Positions 20,131 to 33,500 of a stretch of DNA of 64,000 bases are shown piece after piece; position 1 is the stretch's first letter; each line of letters starts with the position of its first letter. The notes beneath the pieces are model-generated. The model worked only from the letters and a program-made list of their open reading frames with translations, searched no databases and was not told the origin of the DNA. Source of the stretch: Ceratothoa steindachneri (lineage: Eukaryota; Arthropoda; Malacostraca; Isopoda; Cymothoidae); the NCBI GenBank assembly GCA_963969495.1, contig OZ018324.1:141542355-141606354 (forward strand), read 5' to 3'. The position numbers and the translations under genes were made by a program.

Positions 20131-22750
20131 CCACACTTGTTATCCACTTTCTTTATAGATCACCGCCAACCAGAATCTTGGCGGAATAACCCTTGTTAGT
20201 TTTGCCTCTTTTTTTTAAATAATATAAAAAAGAGAGCAGTCATAAATAAATGGAGCAGGATGTGGGGAGTTTAAGTAGTAAGGGTGAATCAAGAGAAGGA
20301 ACGGAGCCGTAAAGGGCGGTCAAACGAGGGAACCTCAGAAATTTATGCTCTATGCCAAACTTCGGCATCTACATGCTAGGGACAGAAAATCCAATTGCTC
20401 TGGTGCTAATTCGAAAAGGAAATTGACAATCATAACATGTAATAATTATTTCAGATGCAATTTACTACGGAGCATTTGCAGTCAGTCCACGCGTAAAATG
20501 AAAATTCATACAGAGCATTGACGCTGAATAAATGTATTACACACAGGTTATAAATCCGGCATTACATCAAATTCAGTTAACTCAATTGCCTCAAATGCAA
20601 ATTATTTCAGTGATATGGTAGCCGGTACACGCATTGTTTTCAAGTATAATTACTCTCAGAGCGCTGGACTCAGTCGAGCCATTGTGCCTAGATTCACCTT
20701 CATCCTGATCATTTTCTTCCAGCTTTTGCAATTTTTCCTGGATTTGATCTTTAGGAGATGGAAAGAGATCACGCAAAAGTTGGACGGAAATACACCTCTT
20801 TCAAAGGTGAAAAGGGCTTACGTTTCGGGTGGGTCTTTCCACACTTCTTGTGCAAAACAATCACCATTTGCTGGGTGGCCCGAATTTGGTGCATTTGCAC
20901 AGGCTATTTAATATGCATACATCAGCACCAATTTTCTTTCTTACACCTTTCAAATTATTGGAGAAGCTTCTAATCCACTTTTCACTGTCTTAGAAGGGGT
21001 GGCTCTCCATTTAGCCAATAAATGTTCTATCTCTCTATGTTTACGGGTAAAACACCTTTCTACCGTCCTTTTACCCCACTCCCCTAAACGTTATCCCCTA
21101 CTTTTCCTTCTTGAGTTTGCCAGCGATTAGTTGTTGATGATCTTTGGTTGGCATCATTATCCGGTCGGGGAACCAATCAAAGGATAAAGAAGATGTGTGG
21201 AAATATTTAATTAATTATTTATGGTGTCAGTTTAAAAACAGAAGGAGTACTTCATTAATCCCAGTTACTTGTGTCCAACCATCGTTTAAACTTCCCCTCC
21301 TCCCTCTCTTAACCACCTTTTAGTCTGAATTTATTTATTTCAACCTAATTTGTGCCGGGAAACACCAACTCGAATAATCTAGGGGACAATAAATACAGAA
21401 ACGGCGAATCTGCGGAGTTATTACAAATTCGTGGACGTGAGGATGGGTATGTTTGGTATCTAATTGGAAAATTAGTCGGATTCGGTCAATATTTTAATGA
21501 TCACACACCTATACGGAAGTACAAATATTCATAAATTTTAGTGATCAAAAAGTAGAATCAATGAATAGCAAATTTAATGTATCTTAAAAAGAGCTAAGTT
21601 CTGGTTTTATAATTCAAACTAGAATACGGAGTTAAAATTAACTTGACGAAGTAAGTGATGGATGAAAATTTTAGACTTCACGATTTAAGTAAAGGTCTGT
21701 ATGTGGAAACACATCCAATGAAAGTCGTTTCTTTGTTTGTCCAACTGTTAATTAATATATATCATGTTTTTAATTTTGGAGCATTTGAAAGTAATGTTTA
21801 TGGTCCCCTATTAGGCACGCTTTGATAGAGATATCTGTTCCCAATGCTTTCTCCGTAAATGAGAAATTTTGGTGATTGCGAAAGCATAGTGATTTCAGTA
21901 GTTTCATTTCTCAAATGAGGCAAGGGAACACAAGATTGCCACACATACAGAGCCTTCTGATGAGAACAAAGTCCTAATACTCGTATGAGGGTGTTGTAGA
22001 GAGTTATAATTATAGCGATGTATTTATTGGATTGGATGAAATCATGAGTCACTTCCAATTACTCATTCAGTTGGTTTTAACGTAATGAACATTTAAAACT
22101 AAAATTTGGAGTGATTGAAACGTAAAATTAATAGACTGTTGTGGTTTCCAAGCTCATTCCTGACGATAAGTGTCAGCGCATTGACGCAAACGAGTCGAAA
22201 TCAGCAATGTCAGATTTATTTACTAACATTTGATGGTTAGATCTCAATGAGAGAAAAACTAATATGACTTAAATATTTATCTATTTTGGCCCCTCCGAAA
22301 TGTGTAATTATATAAAATGTCGATATGATCTGCAGCTAGCTTCACACTTTGATGTCGAATTCTAATTATATTAAAATCAAACTAATTTCCTCATTTTCTT
22401 GTGTGAATTCGGGAAATTATATTTACTGGTGTGTTAAAGGTATACTTTATCGTGGAATAGTAGTATTGTTTCTTTTTTTAAATAATTCTTTATTTTATAT
22501 GGCATCTCTTTATATTGTTGAACCTTCTTATGATAAAAAACTCTCAAACGCTTGGCAGTTTTTTATCGTTTGATTCTCTTGGTTTTGCTTTTGTTGTTGC
22601 ATTTTTTTTACATTTATTTTCATAGTGTTATTTTTATTTATAATTCACATAATGATTTAAATGTAAGTACTACGACCATCCTGTTGGTGGCAGTGGCCTA
22701 TTTAGCAGCATATTAACTTAAAAGAATGCACCGTATCAGTAGTTTGAAAT
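20130..22750. other. Anonymous DNA, no gene seen
   Basis: Open frames at 20615-20911 (+) and 20776-20591 (-) overlap around a charged segment QEKLQKLEENDQDEG on the minus strand. I could not link this to a family. The stretch at 20.6-21.1 kb is richer in GC than its surroundings and may be an old insertion. Confidence 0.45.
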
Positions 22751-22754
22751 AAAG

Positions 22755-24046
22755 TACGAGGGAGGGTCAACAAGTTCTGCGAATCGGTAGGGCAAAAGAG
22801 AGGAAGTGGAATGGCTGTTTGTGAGGGGTGTTAGGACGAGTTATTGCAAGTCAAGACTTGCAACCGCTCGTCCTGCCTCGTCTATTTAAGAAGCAGTAGC
22901 TGATCGCAGATCGTCAGTCACAAATCTTTCAACAATGGAGAAGGTTGAGCACCGTGCATTGATTAAATTTTTTACCAAGGAAGGCAGGAATGCAAAAGAG
23001 TTCCATGAACGCATGGTTGCAGTGTACACCGACACCACCATTTCTTATGCAACCATGGCTTGCTGAAATAGGGAGTTCCGCCATGGTTGTGAGTCCCCTA
23101 AAGATGACTCCCGTCCAGGACGCCCGCCAGATGTGACCAACGAGGACAATGTGGCCCGTGTGGAGAGGATGATCTTTGAAAATCGACGGGGGAAGGTAAA
23201 AAAAATCAAGCGGGCACTTGGAATATCACATGGAAGTGTTATCAACATCATCCACAACAATTCGGACATATTCAAGGTCTCTGCCCGTTGCATAGAAACC
23301 TAACGCCCTATAATCGACTTCAACGTCGTCAAAGTTCGGAGCAGCTGCTGCTCTTGTACAGCCAAGACCCGGCGTGATTTGAGTCACGCATAGTGACAGG
23401 TGATGATACGTGGGTCCGTCACTGGGATCCCGAGACCAAGTTCGAAAGAATGGCCTGTAAGCACAGGGGCTTTCCGACCTCCATCAATTTCGGACCCAAC
23501 CCTCAGCCGGGAAGATTATGGCCACAATCTTCTAGGATTCTGAAGAAGTGTTGATGGTGGAACATGCGCCTTGTGGAAGGACCATCACAGGCCAATATAA
23601 CGCCTAGGAACTGGCTGGGTTAAAGAGGTGCATCCGTCAGAAGCGGCGCAGCAAGTTGACACGCGGTGTCCTGCTCTTCCACGAAAATGCCCCTGTCCAC
23701 AAAGCCAGAGTTGCACAAGATGCCCTGCGCGAATGCACATTCAAGGAGCTTAACCATCCCCATTACAGTCCAGATCTGGCCCCTAGCGACTACTTTTTAT
23801 TCTACCCGCTCAAAACTGCACTGTGTGGACGCCAGTTTGGGGACGATGAAGATGTCCAGCTCGCCGTCCAGGAGTGGATTCAACAGCAGTCGGGAGATTT
23901 CTGGTTTCCAGGATTCGAAGCCTCAGGGACAAGTGGCGCAAGTGCATTAAAGTCGAGGGTAGTTATATTGAAAAATAAAAGAAGACTTTTCCTCATATCA
24001 CGTTTTCTTATATCCGAATTTCAAAACTTATTGACCGCTCCTCGTA
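22755..24046 (+). mobile_element. mariner transposon, full length, inactive
   Basis: The left end TACGAGGGAGGGTCAACAAG and the reverse complement of the right end TACGAGGAGCGGTCAATAAG form matched terminal inverted repeats. They are bounded by the TA dinucleotide that mariners duplicate on insertion. The span of about 1.29 kb is the usual size of the family. One transposase gene fills the interior. A second, deleted copy of the same family lies at 56228-57191 in reverse orientation. Confidence 0.92.
22935..23985 (+). pseudogene. mariner transposase, broken
   Basis: Mariner transposases cut and paste the element through a helix-turn-helix DNA-binding region and a DD34D catalytic core. From the ATG at 22935 the protein reads MEKVEHRALIKFFTKEGRNA. 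A TGA at about 23064 replaces the expected tryptophan of the WNREFRHG block. RPGRPPDVTNEDNVARVERM and LGISHGSVINIIH follow, and then frameshifts. VTGDDTWVRHWDPETK near 23400 carries the first catalytic aspartate. The second is lost, as LFHENAPVHKA has Glu where HDNAP is usual. The third is kept in YSPDLAPSDYF (about 23775). The last open part is 23656-24090. The family is about 345 residues long. Confidence 0.9.
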
Positions 24047-24049
24047 AAT

Positions 24050-27000
24050 ATCTGTTTTTTTTAATTGAGCTCACCGCATTCACGGTCTAGTCACTTAACC
24101 TCTGGAGACAAACAATTTTCTTATATGCATTGAAAAATTAGGACAAAAATAAATATCCTATAAATTTGTTTAGTACTTGCTGCTCGTAAAATAAAATTAG
24201 TTAAATATAGAAAGAAAAAGCATTGAACTGAGATTGATTGGATATATATATATATATATGTTAAGCTTCATCCAGAAGATTTTTCATGTATGTAAGTTAA
24301 ATTATTTACTAAATATCAATTCTGTTTCATGCCTTTTTGTGCAAAGAACTTTCAACTTTGCATTCATATACATCTATTGTGTAAATTTCATGAAGTTTCA
24401 AAGGTCGCAAGTCTATTAAAATTGAAATTAAAGGTATACGAAGACTTATTTTCGCCACTGTAAGCCCGTTTTAAGGCTCCTTAACAATTCATTGTAACTA
24501 AAAACAATGAGGCGAGAACAAGGAAATAATGAATAAATATATATTCTTTATCTTATATATCTCCTAGATATGAATCTATTTCTATCTTTTCTGTTCAATA
24601 TTTTGTTATTCTCTATTTCCCCTCTTATCCCATGTTAAATGTTCTTATATGTGATAAGCAAGTTTATGTATACAGGTGCACTAGAAAGATCTGGTGTCTT
24701 TATTTTGCATTAGAAAGATGAGTGAAAAAGTGTATGAACTCCACGATTTTTAAAAAAATAATTTGCATTTCTCTGTTTGCAATAAACTTAATTTACTTTA
24801 TTGATATGTTAAAAAATAAATCCAAATATTCATAAATCATCAACAATTTATTTATTTTACCTATTGCTTTTCAATTTTAGAAATTCCATCAAATTATTAT
24901 AATTGAATGAATAGGCATTAACAATTAGAGATTATGAGAGGCAAAAGAGAGCTCGATATGAGATATAAGGACAAGGATGATATTTTAAAATGCCAAAAAG
25001 GGTCTCTTCTTACATATATTTTAAGATTTACAAAATATTAAAAAAAAGATTATGGTAAATCAGATCACATGTCATTTGCTGTAGTTTTTTAATCTTTTTA
25101 GAAAGTGAAAATTAGTTGTATGACACATAATTGCTGCTAGCCGAGTATATTGATCTAGCAATTATCTTGGGGATATTTCAACAACTATCTTCCAACGACA
25201 AGTTTGTTACCTACTTATTCTTATGGAAAGTTGTTTATTTTATAATAAATCAAGAGAGGATTGATTTTGTCAAGGTTCTATAGCTTCTTTATTAACTACC
25301 TTAGGACTGAAGACGTGGTGATTGCTTAAAGACTACTGCTTTCATTTATCATATAGGATCCATAAGTGGGCAGATCACTTGCCACAATTCTAGGGGAGAG
25401 AGGGCGAGAATCTAAAAGAAAGTGGCATGTTTTTCCTAACCTTTACGCACAAAAGAGACTCAACTTCCGGCAAGCTTTGCCTAAAACACTGCCACAACTT
25501 TTCCGATAAATAATTAACCGATAATAATTTGTGTATGGTTTTAACTACACCTTGCTGACGATATAGGTTAAGGAATAAGTTGTTATTTTTATTATAAAAT
25601 GCTATGCGGTGTCAGGGGCGTGTCTAGTGTATTAGCTTTTCACCTTTCTTGAATTTTTTGTCATTATATACAAAATTCTTATTACCTTATTTTCATAGAG
25701 TAGTCTTTTGTTTTTTATTTAACTTTATTAAATAAATAAATATTTCAGGCAGGTATGTAGGATTGCCACCTATGAATCAATAATCTACTATGCCATTCTT
25801 ACAACAAATATAGAAAACATCTGGCGCGTGTCGCAAGAAGCGAGGAAGCCTGAGGAGTGGCCATTGGTCTGGAAAAATATAACCACTGAATCGTTTGTTT
25901 CTGCGAGCGGAATACGCAATAGCGGTAATGAGCTGAATGTTACGAACCCAGTCTTTTCATGCCAGCATTAGAAATAAAGTTTATCCCCTACTTGACCTTG
26001 TGGTAACTCGGATGGTGATGATAATGTTAAATAATATGCAGTTTACATAATATCCTTTGAGTAAATCGTCATATTTTATTGCTTCATTCACCTATTATAA
26101 TTTTTGCGTGTCTGTATTTTACAGGTTAAATAGTTTGGGCTTGGTGACTATGGCTTATTACCTAAATAATATCAACCAAGATTAAAATAATTAACATTTA
26201 AAAAAAACAACAATTATAAATCATACGAGACAATTTTTTCAAACAGCTCCTCAGAGACATAATCTTCTAATCCGCGACAAACGATTCTTACGACGATTTT
26301 ATAAGGGAAATAAGGACAATAAAGGACAAGCAGCAACGAGGGATAGATCCTGCGCTTGGTGAGATTAGAAACATTTGAGTTGATTGCCTTTCAATTGAAT
26401 AATAAGTAACGAAAATATAATTAGGTTAAAAACCATCTTTATGATAATTTCAAGATGGATGTCCAATGTAACTCTTATTTTGGGGGCTATTAATTTCCTA
26501 GTATTTAGTTACCCCAAAAGTAAATGACTAGCAGTTGCAGACCCAAGAGTACTCATTCTGTGAAAAATTGAATACTGAATTAGTTTTAAGATTTATCGAT
26601 CTAATTGTATTGCATTACAATATATATTTTAATCAATGAGGTTATGGCAGTACTTAGACAGGTTTGAATTTAAGGTATTCTCACCTATTGGGATTTTATG
26701 TCTTGGAAATTTACATGTTACTGCGTTTAAACTATATAAGGTTGGATCAATAGTGTTCAATACAAAAAAAGGTATAACTAATCTAGAATTATCCGAGCCA
26801 AAACTAAATAGCAAAATAAAAAGGAAAACGCGTAAAAAATGGCAATAGGAGAGATGATCTAGAAAGCTCAACTGATCCCCAAAAGGAAAGTTAATTAAGA
26901 AGTCAATTTTATTGTTTAGAACTAACTTGTCGATAATTTAAGAGGAAAAATTCTAAAAGTTCTTACGAGGATTACAAAAATTAAATTAAATTTTTAACCA

Positions 27001-27190
27001 TGAGGCAAATTTTGATATATAGTTCGTATGGATAAGAAATATAAATAAAATATGAGCTTAACAGACGATAAGTATTTAATTCAAATACTGATAAAACGAA
27101 AATTAATCAGGAAGCATTAAATAACATCAGACTGTATAACAGAAATCAGATGTCTACGTCCTATAAAATAGACGAAAAAAGTATCAATGA
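24050..27190. other. Anonymous AT-rich DNA, no gene seen
   Basis: Apart from a short (TA)n tract at 24242-24259, no gene or repeat was recognised. The overlapping frames at 26629-26871 (-) and 26636-26848 (+) show no motif. Confidence 0.5.
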
Positions 27191-27970
27191 GATTGTTAAC
27201 CTTAACATCAAGGTTAAGTATCGAATGGAAAAAATTCAACTTATTATATATGTATTATAAAATGACAAAAGTTAAGAATCTCCTTAAGAAAAACAACAAC
27301 TGCCAAACTCCTCGAATCTTAAGTGTGTGTTTAACTTCCCCAATAAATACAGCCAGATTCATAATAACTCAAAACGCCTTTCGAGGCATTTAACCATGCA
27401 TCAGCAAAGTGGAGGGCCTCAAAACCATATGGAGAGCGAACATAACATCAACCTATCTAGCGATATTCTAGATGAAAACACCACACTTAAAAGAAAAGTG
27501 TGAAATAAAGCAAGGCTGAGCCTCTTAAAAGCCATCTTAATAAAAGAAGAAAACCGGCCGTCAACACCACGACTACGAGATGGAATCGAACATTAAAGTT
27601 GTTTTAAAAATTTCACTCAACGGAATGGCTCGTTTCCCTTGACATTACGCTCGAGCGAGGAAGAATAAATATGCCCTAAAAACCGTTTTCTTTGAATTCC
27701 ATCTGATTCTCACTCCACCATAATTCATCGTTAAAGGAGAAAAGAATACCTAAAGACGCTCCGAAGATGATCGAATCGATCGAAAGCTCAGCAATTTAAG
27801 TTTAGATTAAACAAACGTATTTATTAAAAAAAGATAAATTATCTAACATCTACAACATGGACTTGATAAGACATTAAGAAGAATAGAAAGTTTCCAAATG
27901 AAATTGATCAAGGCGAAATATACCATGGTCTTCAACAAGATTTGAATCCAAGAAAGACTACTATCCACCT
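27190..27970 (+). other. Possible Penelope-type leader with hammerhead-like motif
   Basis: CCGAAGATGATCGAATCGAT, continued by CGAAAGCTC, at 27761-27789 has the same layout as the motif at 51.4 kb: a CYGAAGA core, a short stem (GATC...GATC) and then GAAAG. It is followed by A-rich sequence, a CAACATGG segment and a (TA)n tract at 27977. No RT was found, so this may be an isolated terminal region. The identification is tentative. Confidence 0.4.
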
Positions 27971-27975
27971 ACACT

Positions 27976-27976
<1 letters not shown>

Positions 27977-28007
<31 letters not shown>

Positions 28008-28014
28008 CATATAG
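27977..28014. repeat. (TA)n microsatellite
   Basis: About 38 bp of TA repeat interrupted by TTTA and CA. It separates the leader-like region from the LTR-like block. Confidence 0.9.
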
Positions 28015-28019
28015 TGACG

Positions 28020-29260
28020 AAGCCACTTATGGGGAGTAAGAATAACCCCAGTGCGTACCCTTTTGATCAAAACTATGATGATGATCCCCTGAGAGTGTCC
28101 CCCGCTCAATAAACGCCAACTATGGGTGGATCGGTGTAATATTGAGATTTAAGCCGAGGGGATTGCCTAATAATATAGAAAACACACATATACAAAAATA
28201 ATCTTTATTGTTCATGAATTTTAAATAAGCAACAGCGTATATAAATATAAATAGGATTAATCTTGCACTGAATAAATAAGTCTGTAAAATGTCGTGAGGA
28301 TTACTCGCAGATTACGCACTGGGAAGTTTGCGCCTTAATGACACCAGACAGAACGAAGGGAAGTTATTATTGTTTTAAACCCTGAATTAAGTAGCCACTT
28401 CTAATATTCAAGGGTATGGGCTCGGGTTGTGAATTATAGTTCACAAATAAACTGGTTAAGTTAGCAGAAGGAATAATTCAATTAACGATACCTTTGAGTT
28501 CAGAAGTATTTTTGAAGGGGGGCCGGTGAAGATCTTCTTCTCGTAACGATGATCGCACCTAGTCTGGCCGTTCGAGGTTACCAAATAAGAAAGTATTCCA
28601 AGAACGGTGATATGCTGATCTTTTGCCGGATCACAAAAGTGAGCCTCACGGTGACTCAAATCGGACTTCTTTCTAGAAGTACCTGTCCGATTATTCGGCT
28701 CCTGGAGTGGGTAGCAAAAACCTATCACCTAGCTACGCCTAGAGTAATCGACAGATGGAGGCCTCGTGTAACCTCATACTCTGAAGGGGGGTTCTGCGAG
28801 AAGTTTGGCACCTACGAGTACCGTGACGGAAACAAACAATTCACTGAGAAGTTCCTTCTCTGCAGCGGGCGAACGGTTTCCGATGTGGATCGGGCTTCAT
28901 ACACTCGACGTAGGTCTAAGAGCTTCTGCCAGATTCCAGGGAGAAGTCTTCCTTTTATTTCTCTCACGAGCAGTATATAGAGAGAGAATCAAATTCTGAT
29001 AAAATCCGTATCCTCGCGCGAAACACCTTTTTCCCATCTTAGGGCCGACGGTATTTCTTTGAAGCCTTCGAGACATCTCGGAGTTGACAGCGGTGCGAAA
29101 AGGGCGACGGAGACTTCGAGGCGAGATGTGCATTTAGAGATACATTTATCTACGCGGTATTTAGACTTCTACAACCAGTCTCTGGGGTACATTGTTCCCC
29201 ATTGTGCCTTGACTGTATATGAACTTATAAGAAATATGGCCTCTAGTGTGTAAGGAAAAG
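28020..29260 (-). mobile_element. Gypsy-family LTR or LTR-leader fragment, reverse orientation
   Basis: This 1.2 kb is clearly richer in GC than its surroundings. The minus strand at about 29080-28895 matches the LTR-like sequence of the Gypsy fragment at 16795-17008. The match includes GATACGGATTTTAT, CGTGAGRGAAATAAAA and CTTCTCCCTGGA. Upstream of the shared AATAAAA, the minus strand carries TATATA (about 28979-28974), a possible TATA box. A solo LTR or LTR plus leader is the simplest reading, as no gag or pol sequence was seen. Open frames inside (28549-28980 plus strand and others) have no motif. The outer limits are guessed from the base-composition change. Confidence 0.6.
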
Positions 29261-29505
29261 AAAAGAAAACATTTTACTTTTAGTTTCTTACATTTTGCTC
29301 TTATTTTTTTATAGTTTTTTTTAGTCCTGTGTAAACATTAGATTATATAACGTTCTTAAAAACAATTACAAGTGCATCTTCATTAGAAATAAGAAACATT
29401 TTACCTAATTTTTTTTCATTTTATGAAAAAAAGAATACCCAACTAGGGAAAAGGACGGAAATTTTTTTTGGGGTGAGTACACATTTGCATCTTTTCTTTC
29501 ATGAT
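29260..29505. other. AT-rich spacer, no gene seen
   Basis: T-rich and A-rich runs only. Confidence 0.5.
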
Positions 29506-29509
29506 TTTT

Positions 29510-30050
29510 TTTTATAGGAATCAAAAATTTCCTTCCAAACCTTACCCTCTCTCCCCCCTCTCTATCTGCCCCTTGTCTCGAAAACTTCGCCCCCACTGTC
29601 TCCCTTGTCCCTACCTCAACCTCCCCTTTTTTTCTCCCCCTCTCCTGCGATCTCTCTCTAACCTATCCCTTCTTCTTCCCCTGCTCTCCCCCTTTCATCT
29701 CTTCTTTCTTTCCCACTGTACCCCTTTCTTTCTCTCCTCTCCCCCTCTTCTTCCATAAAAAAGAACATTAAATGAAGCGAAATACATCTTCCCATCTCCT
29801 ATTTTCTCTTCTTTCTCCCCATCACTCCTCTCTTTCTCCTCTCACCTTTGATCCCCCTCTTGCCTTCGATCTTCCTCTCGCCTTCGACCCCTCTCTCGCC
29901 ATATTCACAAATCTCCCGCCCCTCTGTCTACCCTCTCTCCTATCCCCTCTCCCCTTCTTCACATCTCTCGCCCATCTTCTGTCTCCTGTTCCTATATCTC
30001 CTTCTACAAGAGGATATCCAATCCCAAAGGTAAAAAATCAAAAAATCTCG
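29510..30050. repeat. Polypyrimidine (CT-rich) low-complexity tract
   Basis: About 540 bp in which the plus strand is overwhelmingly C and T (CTCTCCCC, TCTTCTTC, CTTCGATC units) with a brief A-rich break at 29755-29790. Imperfect repeats such as CCTCTCGCCTTCGA occur near 29870-29900. The open frames here (Ser/Pro/Leu-rich) are composition artefacts. Confidence 0.85.
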
Positions 30051-30400
30051 TCCTTATAATATAGAGGTATAAAAGATTACGCTCAAACTAGTTCTGTTGC
30101 CAAAACGCTGCTAAATGATAACTAACGATCTTTCACGCCTGAGTGGAAACTGCCTGACGCCCAAGGTGAAACGTTTACTTATTTTAAGTATCCTACATGA
30201 TAGGGGAGGTGCACACCTCTCCTATATCTGCCTTCAACCTACAAAAAAGATATTTTTGTGCCACACTTAAGAATTTTAAACCATGTGCATCAATTTTTGG
30301 GGGGCGACAGGACTTTTTATCCGGGCAATACCCGGAATAAAAATCTGTTTTACTTTATTTACGAACGCACATTTTATCCGGGGCAACGAAGGGTATTACT
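30050..30400. other. Spacer, no gene seen
   Basis: No supported feature. A short inverted pair, ATAGGGGAGGTG / CACCTCTCCTAT, sits at about 30200-30224. Confidence 0.5.
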
Positions 30401-30402
30401 GC

Positions 30403-30531
<129 letters not shown>

Positions 30532-33500
30532 AACGGGAAATTACATTAATACGTGACTTTGTACATGATAAATAACCCATAGTTAATACGGAAAGATGAT
30601 ACAAAAGTGATTTCATCTTTTAGTAAGACCAAACAAGGATCAAAGTTAAGTTAAGAGAAAAAGAGATAGCAAATAGATCAAACCTAATTTAACACTTTTA
30701 CTCATTAGAGAAAATAAAGAATCGTTAGTGTTCTTACTAAACCCATCGAGTAAGCTTCAATTTATTGACCTCTGTGCTAATCAATAGCCCAGCATATTTA
30801 GACTTAAATTTACTATTTAAAAATATCTAGCTTGTGAACCCTCGTCAAAATTCGCTAATCTATTTTTGTTACTATACTAGCTCAATCATTGCTAACCTTC
30901 TTAACTGCCTATCCTCTTCTTAGTTAACCCTCTAAAAAGGCGAGCCAAATGCTTTTTATCAGTTCCTGTAGGTAGCCTAATCCTTGTTAACACTCTTAAA
31001 AGGCTAGCCTAGTCCTCGTTACCATTCTTAAAAGGTTAGTTTAATCTTTGTTGTATTCTTAAAAGGATAGCCTATCTAGATTAACAAAGTTAAAGCGCTT
31101 GCTAAGTCCTTATTTGCATTCTAAAAAGGTTAGTCTATCCTTGTTAATTAATAATTATAAGTTTGTAGATCTTTATGTTCTCAAGGAAGGGGTTTCAGAA
31201 CGAATAATGAACCCAATATAAAGATGACCATGATAATTGGTTTTGAACAAGAAGTCACCCGGAGCCGGTCCTCTTTTGAGTGTAGGGAGGTGTTTAATTT
31301 TCTGAAATTATTCATATTTCTGAAACGACCAGCAACCAAATACGAGCTTTCGTCCCCCCAAGGTGAAGGGGACCCATTCCGTGTAAATGCTTTGTGGATA
31401 TAACTACCCATCTAAATTATTCTTTGGAAGAGAGTAGAATTGGGTTTGTGTTTTGTGCCGTAAAGACGGGAGGTAAAAGACACCGATATCGTGTTATTCG
31501 CGCCCCCCACGCATGCATATTAAAAGTTGGAAGTCAGAACTTCGAAGCTGCTATATCGAGGAAAATAAATAACTAATTTAGATAGGAAGAAACAGTTTAA
31601 ACCTTTTAAATTGGGGTAAAAATATAAACGTTGAAAGTTCTAGCTAATGTTTAATGATTTCCCCCCATTGTTCTTGACTACTTTATGAACAATGAAATAG
31701 TACGCTACAAATCTAAATTGATAATAGATCAAACTAAGTTCCATAAATAAAGAGTGGTATTTTGAGGGGCAAAACTGAACGTAACCGATTGTATAAAAAT
31801 TCGAAAACCCTTAATAGTATCCAGAATCGAAACTCATACTTTTATTATTGTCACCTTGGCAAACGCAAAATTCCAGCATAAAAATGGAGGTATAAAAAAT
31901 ATCCTGCCTTTAAAACCAAGAGCTATTGTTTTTCTAACCGTCGAAAAAATCATAGTTAATTTTGTGATTAATAAATGCAAGACGCCATGATTTCTTAAAA
32001 AAACACTAATATCTAATATTGCTAAAAGCGAAAATGAAAAAAAAATTATATTAGGAAACCTAAAATTTTTCTAAGTGCTTGGTTTCTAGAAAATCGAATT
32101 GAACATCCTGATATAAATATAAATCGAACTGGTAAACACCGATGTGCAATTATCAAAAATTGTCTATTATTAGATAAAGGATCGTGGAGTAAATTGAGGA
32201 AAATAATTTAATATACTACTCACAATACCGACTTTGATGCAGACATTCATGCTTAACGAATATGCTTGATTTTTTTAACTAAATCATCACAACGTGTGGT
32301 GTATTAAATTATGAGATGTAGTTTATTCCGATTTGAAAAAGCTTTTATAACCGCTCCGAATAATAGCTAGTCAGTATTTCTCTAATTATGTAAATTAATT
32401 TTATATTTTTTATAATACGGCAAAAGATTTGCAAATGACCATTTTATTAATTTTTAATGCACGGCAGCAGTAGATGTTCATTGGCGTTGGTATTCTCTTA
32501 GCATCAGAATGAAATAAAGGGAAGTTCATTTACAAATATCACAAGAACCGCTGTCTACCTTGTTATTTTGAAGCTTATAAATCATTTGAATATCTCTTAT
32601 ACACATATTTTAGGCTTCAACATTGATTTTATTTTCCATTTAATACATTCATTCTCATCAGTGTAGTCAATCAGTTTTAATATTTTCTGTTCTTATATCT
32701 ATTTCTCCTTTCTTTTTTCTTTCAGAAAGTTAGCCCTTGGTTTTAATTCCAGATTATTTAGGAAAAATGCTTAATCCTAACAAGATAATAAAATAAAATG
32801 TAATCATATTTTAGATTGAAATTGAAATACGATAAAGCAGCGATCCTCACCTTTAAATCTTTGTTCATTAATATCTTGCTCCGAACTCTTTTATGTGGTC
32901 AAACACAAAAGTAATAGCCAATTATACGATATCTAATGTTATCAGTAATTTGCTTATGGACGAAATCACCTGCTATACAATTTCCTGAATTCGCAACAAA
33001 TTTAGGCTAGATTTTCAAAGAGTTATAAAACTTAACCTTATGAATGGAAAATAAAGATATATAGATTGAGTAAAGACTAGTTGTCAACTAGGTATTAAAA
33101 TACCTTCAAACATCCGAAAATATAAGTAGATCACTGTCGAAAAATGATAAGCGTGATTAATTGGTTATTATAGCAATAGCATTGAAGAGCATCAACCTTG
33201 CCTAAAGGACGCTCTTCATTCACGACAAGCAAGTGAGAATATCCAATATTTAACCTTTAAACTTTTCCGTCCCACTACAATGTAAGAAATGAAGTGACCT
33301 CACTGGTGGTTGAAAACGATCCATTGTATTACAAATGGCAAAAGTGAAGGTTAAAATACCGAAATGATACAATATTTTATGGCAGTTCGATTGTTATATT
33401 AGATGCAGTCACTTAGTTGTCGTGGATAAAGAGCGTCTCCCAGTCGTGCCCGATGCAGTGTAAAGGTGGCTACTTGATTCTATACTAATCGTATACTAAG

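Noticed and set aside
20591..20911. Overlapping frames on both strands as a small gene
   Set aside because: The charged minus-strand phrase is suggestive, but there is no start context, splice partner or family match.
28549..28980. A 143-codon plus-strand frame as a host gene
   Set aside because: It overlaps sequence matching a Gypsy LTR in the opposite orientation and has no recognisable domain.
29501..30059. Ser/Pro/Leu-rich frames as secreted proteins
   Set aside because: They result from the CT-rich composition and overlap each other in different frames.
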